Positions 6,543 through 7,142 of a stretch of 7,142 nt of DNA are shown here, in pieces. Source of the DNA: Neptuniibacter sp. (GTDB taxonomy: Bacteria > Pseudomonadota > Gammaproteobacteria > Pseudomonadales > Balneatricaceae). The notes under the pieces are model-generated. The model was not told the origin of the DNA and did not search any database. It saw only the letters and a list, made by a program, of their open reading frames with translations. The position numbers and the translations under genes were made by a program. How positions within the stretch are numbered: position 1 is the first letter of the stretch; every line of letters starts with the position of its first letter. The stretch is from assembly GCA_024686055.1 (NCBI GenBank), contig JAIBDV010000150.1, forward strand, positions 1 to 7,142, given 5' to 3'.

Positions 6543-6594
6543 TTATGCTATGTAGTTTATCCGTCTGCATAACAACAAGCATAAGGAAACCAAG

Positions 6595-7142
6595 ATGAAC
6601 ATCACTAAACGCCGTTTGATCAAAGGCCTGGGCGCAGCGCTGGTACTGAGCACTGCGGTTGGCGCAGCCACTCAGGCGATGGCCGCTGACAAGCGTTCTT
6701 ACGTACTGGCAACCGCCTCCACCGGTGGCACTTACTACCCGGTGGGCGTAGCACTGGCGACCCTGACCAAAATCAAACTGGAACCTACTCAGAAGATCTC
6801 CATGTCGGCGATCAACTCCGCCGGTTCCGGTGAGAACGTTAAACTGCTACGTGAAAACGAAGCGCAGTTTGCCATTCTGATGGGGCTGTACGGCGGCTGG
6901 GCATGGAACGGAGAAGGGCGGGTTGCTAACTCAGGCCCGCAGAAACACCTGCGCTCGGTTACCATGCTGTGGCAGAACGTTGAACAGTTTGTGGTGAAAA
7001 GTGAATACGCCCAGACGGGTACGATCACCGATATGGCCGCCCTCAATGGTAAAAAGTTCTCCATCGGTAAGAAGAACTCCGGTACAGAAGGTTCGGGTCG
7101 TACGATCCTCAGTAACCTGTCCATCAACCCGGATAACTTCAA
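6595..7142 (+). CDS. TAXI-family TRAP transporter solute-binding protein, N-terminal part
   Basis: The frame runs off the window after 182 codons; family members are about 320-350 residues, so a little over half is visible. It starts at ATG after a good ribosome site (AAGGA, 6583-6587). Residues 1-30 are a signal peptide with KRR, a hydrophobic core and the AMA cleavage site; the paired arginines are only a weak Tat match. The mature part opens with the TAXI hallmark TASTGGTYYPVGVALATL (about 41-58). It continues with INSAGSGENVKLLRENEAQFAILMG and a LNGKKFSIGKKNSGTEGSGRTIL segment. TAXI proteins capture solutes in the periplasm for a TRAP permease (Q/M subunits, often fused), presumably encoded beyond the window. 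Characterised relatives bind glutamate or related dicarboxylates, but no ligand can be read here. A sigma-54 promoter precedes it. Confidence 0.9.
   Translation, partial: MNITKRRLIKGLGAALVLSTAVGAATQAMAADKRSYVLATASTGGTYYPVGVALATLTKIKLEPTQKISMSAINSAGSGENVKLLRENEAQFAILMGLYGGWAWNGEGRVANSGPQKHLRSVTMLWQNVEQFVVKSEYAQTGTITDMAALNGKKFSIGKKNSGTEGSGRTILSNLSINPDNF

Larger units (their letters stand above)
6256..6594 (+). other. Regulatory intergenic region of the TRAP transporter gene
   Basis: These 339 bases carry no gene. They hold three copies of a dyad, a possible weak terminator, a possible sigma-70 -10 hexamer, an IHF site within an inverted repeat, a sigma-54 promoter and a ribosome site. The stretch 6300-6400 shows nothing further that I can assign. 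The region becomes strongly AT-rich between about 6455 and 6527, as expected for a bendable segment between activator sites and promoter. Confidence 0.8.

Noticed and set aside
6789..7142. Long open frame on the minus strand across the end of the window
   Set aside because: It lies opposite the TAXI binding-protein gene, which has a signal peptide, ribosome site and family motifs. The minus-strand translation shows no recognisable domain.

Overview
The window looks like chromosomal DNA of a Gammaproteobacterium, probably a marine Oceanospirillales-type organism. This is inferred from the moderately GC-rich coding style, the PpiD-type periplasmic chaperone, the DctB/DctD pair and a TAXI-type TRAP binding protein. 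No mobile element, CRISPR array, rRNA or intact tRNA is visible.

Left part (1-2544): the C-terminal 348 residues of a PpiD-like peptidyl-prolyl isomerase/chaperone end at a strong bidirectional terminator. It is shared with a convergent DUF1761 membrane-protein gene on the minus strand. A divergent DsbA-family protein with a CSWC active site follows. Its stop codon overlaps, inside a TTAA palindrome, the stop of a convergent gene for a tiny exported protein of 73 residues with two cysteines in the predicted mature part.

Right part (2680-7142): this is a coherent regulatory and transport unit. A DctB-like membrane histidine kinase is followed by a DctD-like sigma-54-dependent response regulator. 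A 339-base intergenic region comes next, then the start of a gene for a TAXI-family TRAP transporter solute-binding protein, cut by the window end.

The intergenic region carries a nearly complete textbook sigma-54 control region. It holds three copies of a dyad built on ATAAGCAA-N4-TTGCTTAT (one copy a perfect palindrome), a consensus-perfect IHF site inside a 9-bp inverted repeat, and a -24/-12 promoter with the exact 10-base GG/GC spacing. The likely circuit is that the periplasmic domain of the kinase senses a substrate, the regulator binds the dyads and, with an IHF bend, activates sigma-54 polymerase to make the transporter.

Two deviations make the circuit worth a second look. The kinase has HAPYF where DctB sensors usually have an RPYF motif. 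The regulator has GAFTSA in place of the sigma-54-contacting GAFTGA loop. Together with the TAXI target, where DctB/DctD classically controls DctA or DctPQM, this suggests a variant system for a substrate that may not be a C4-dicarboxylate.
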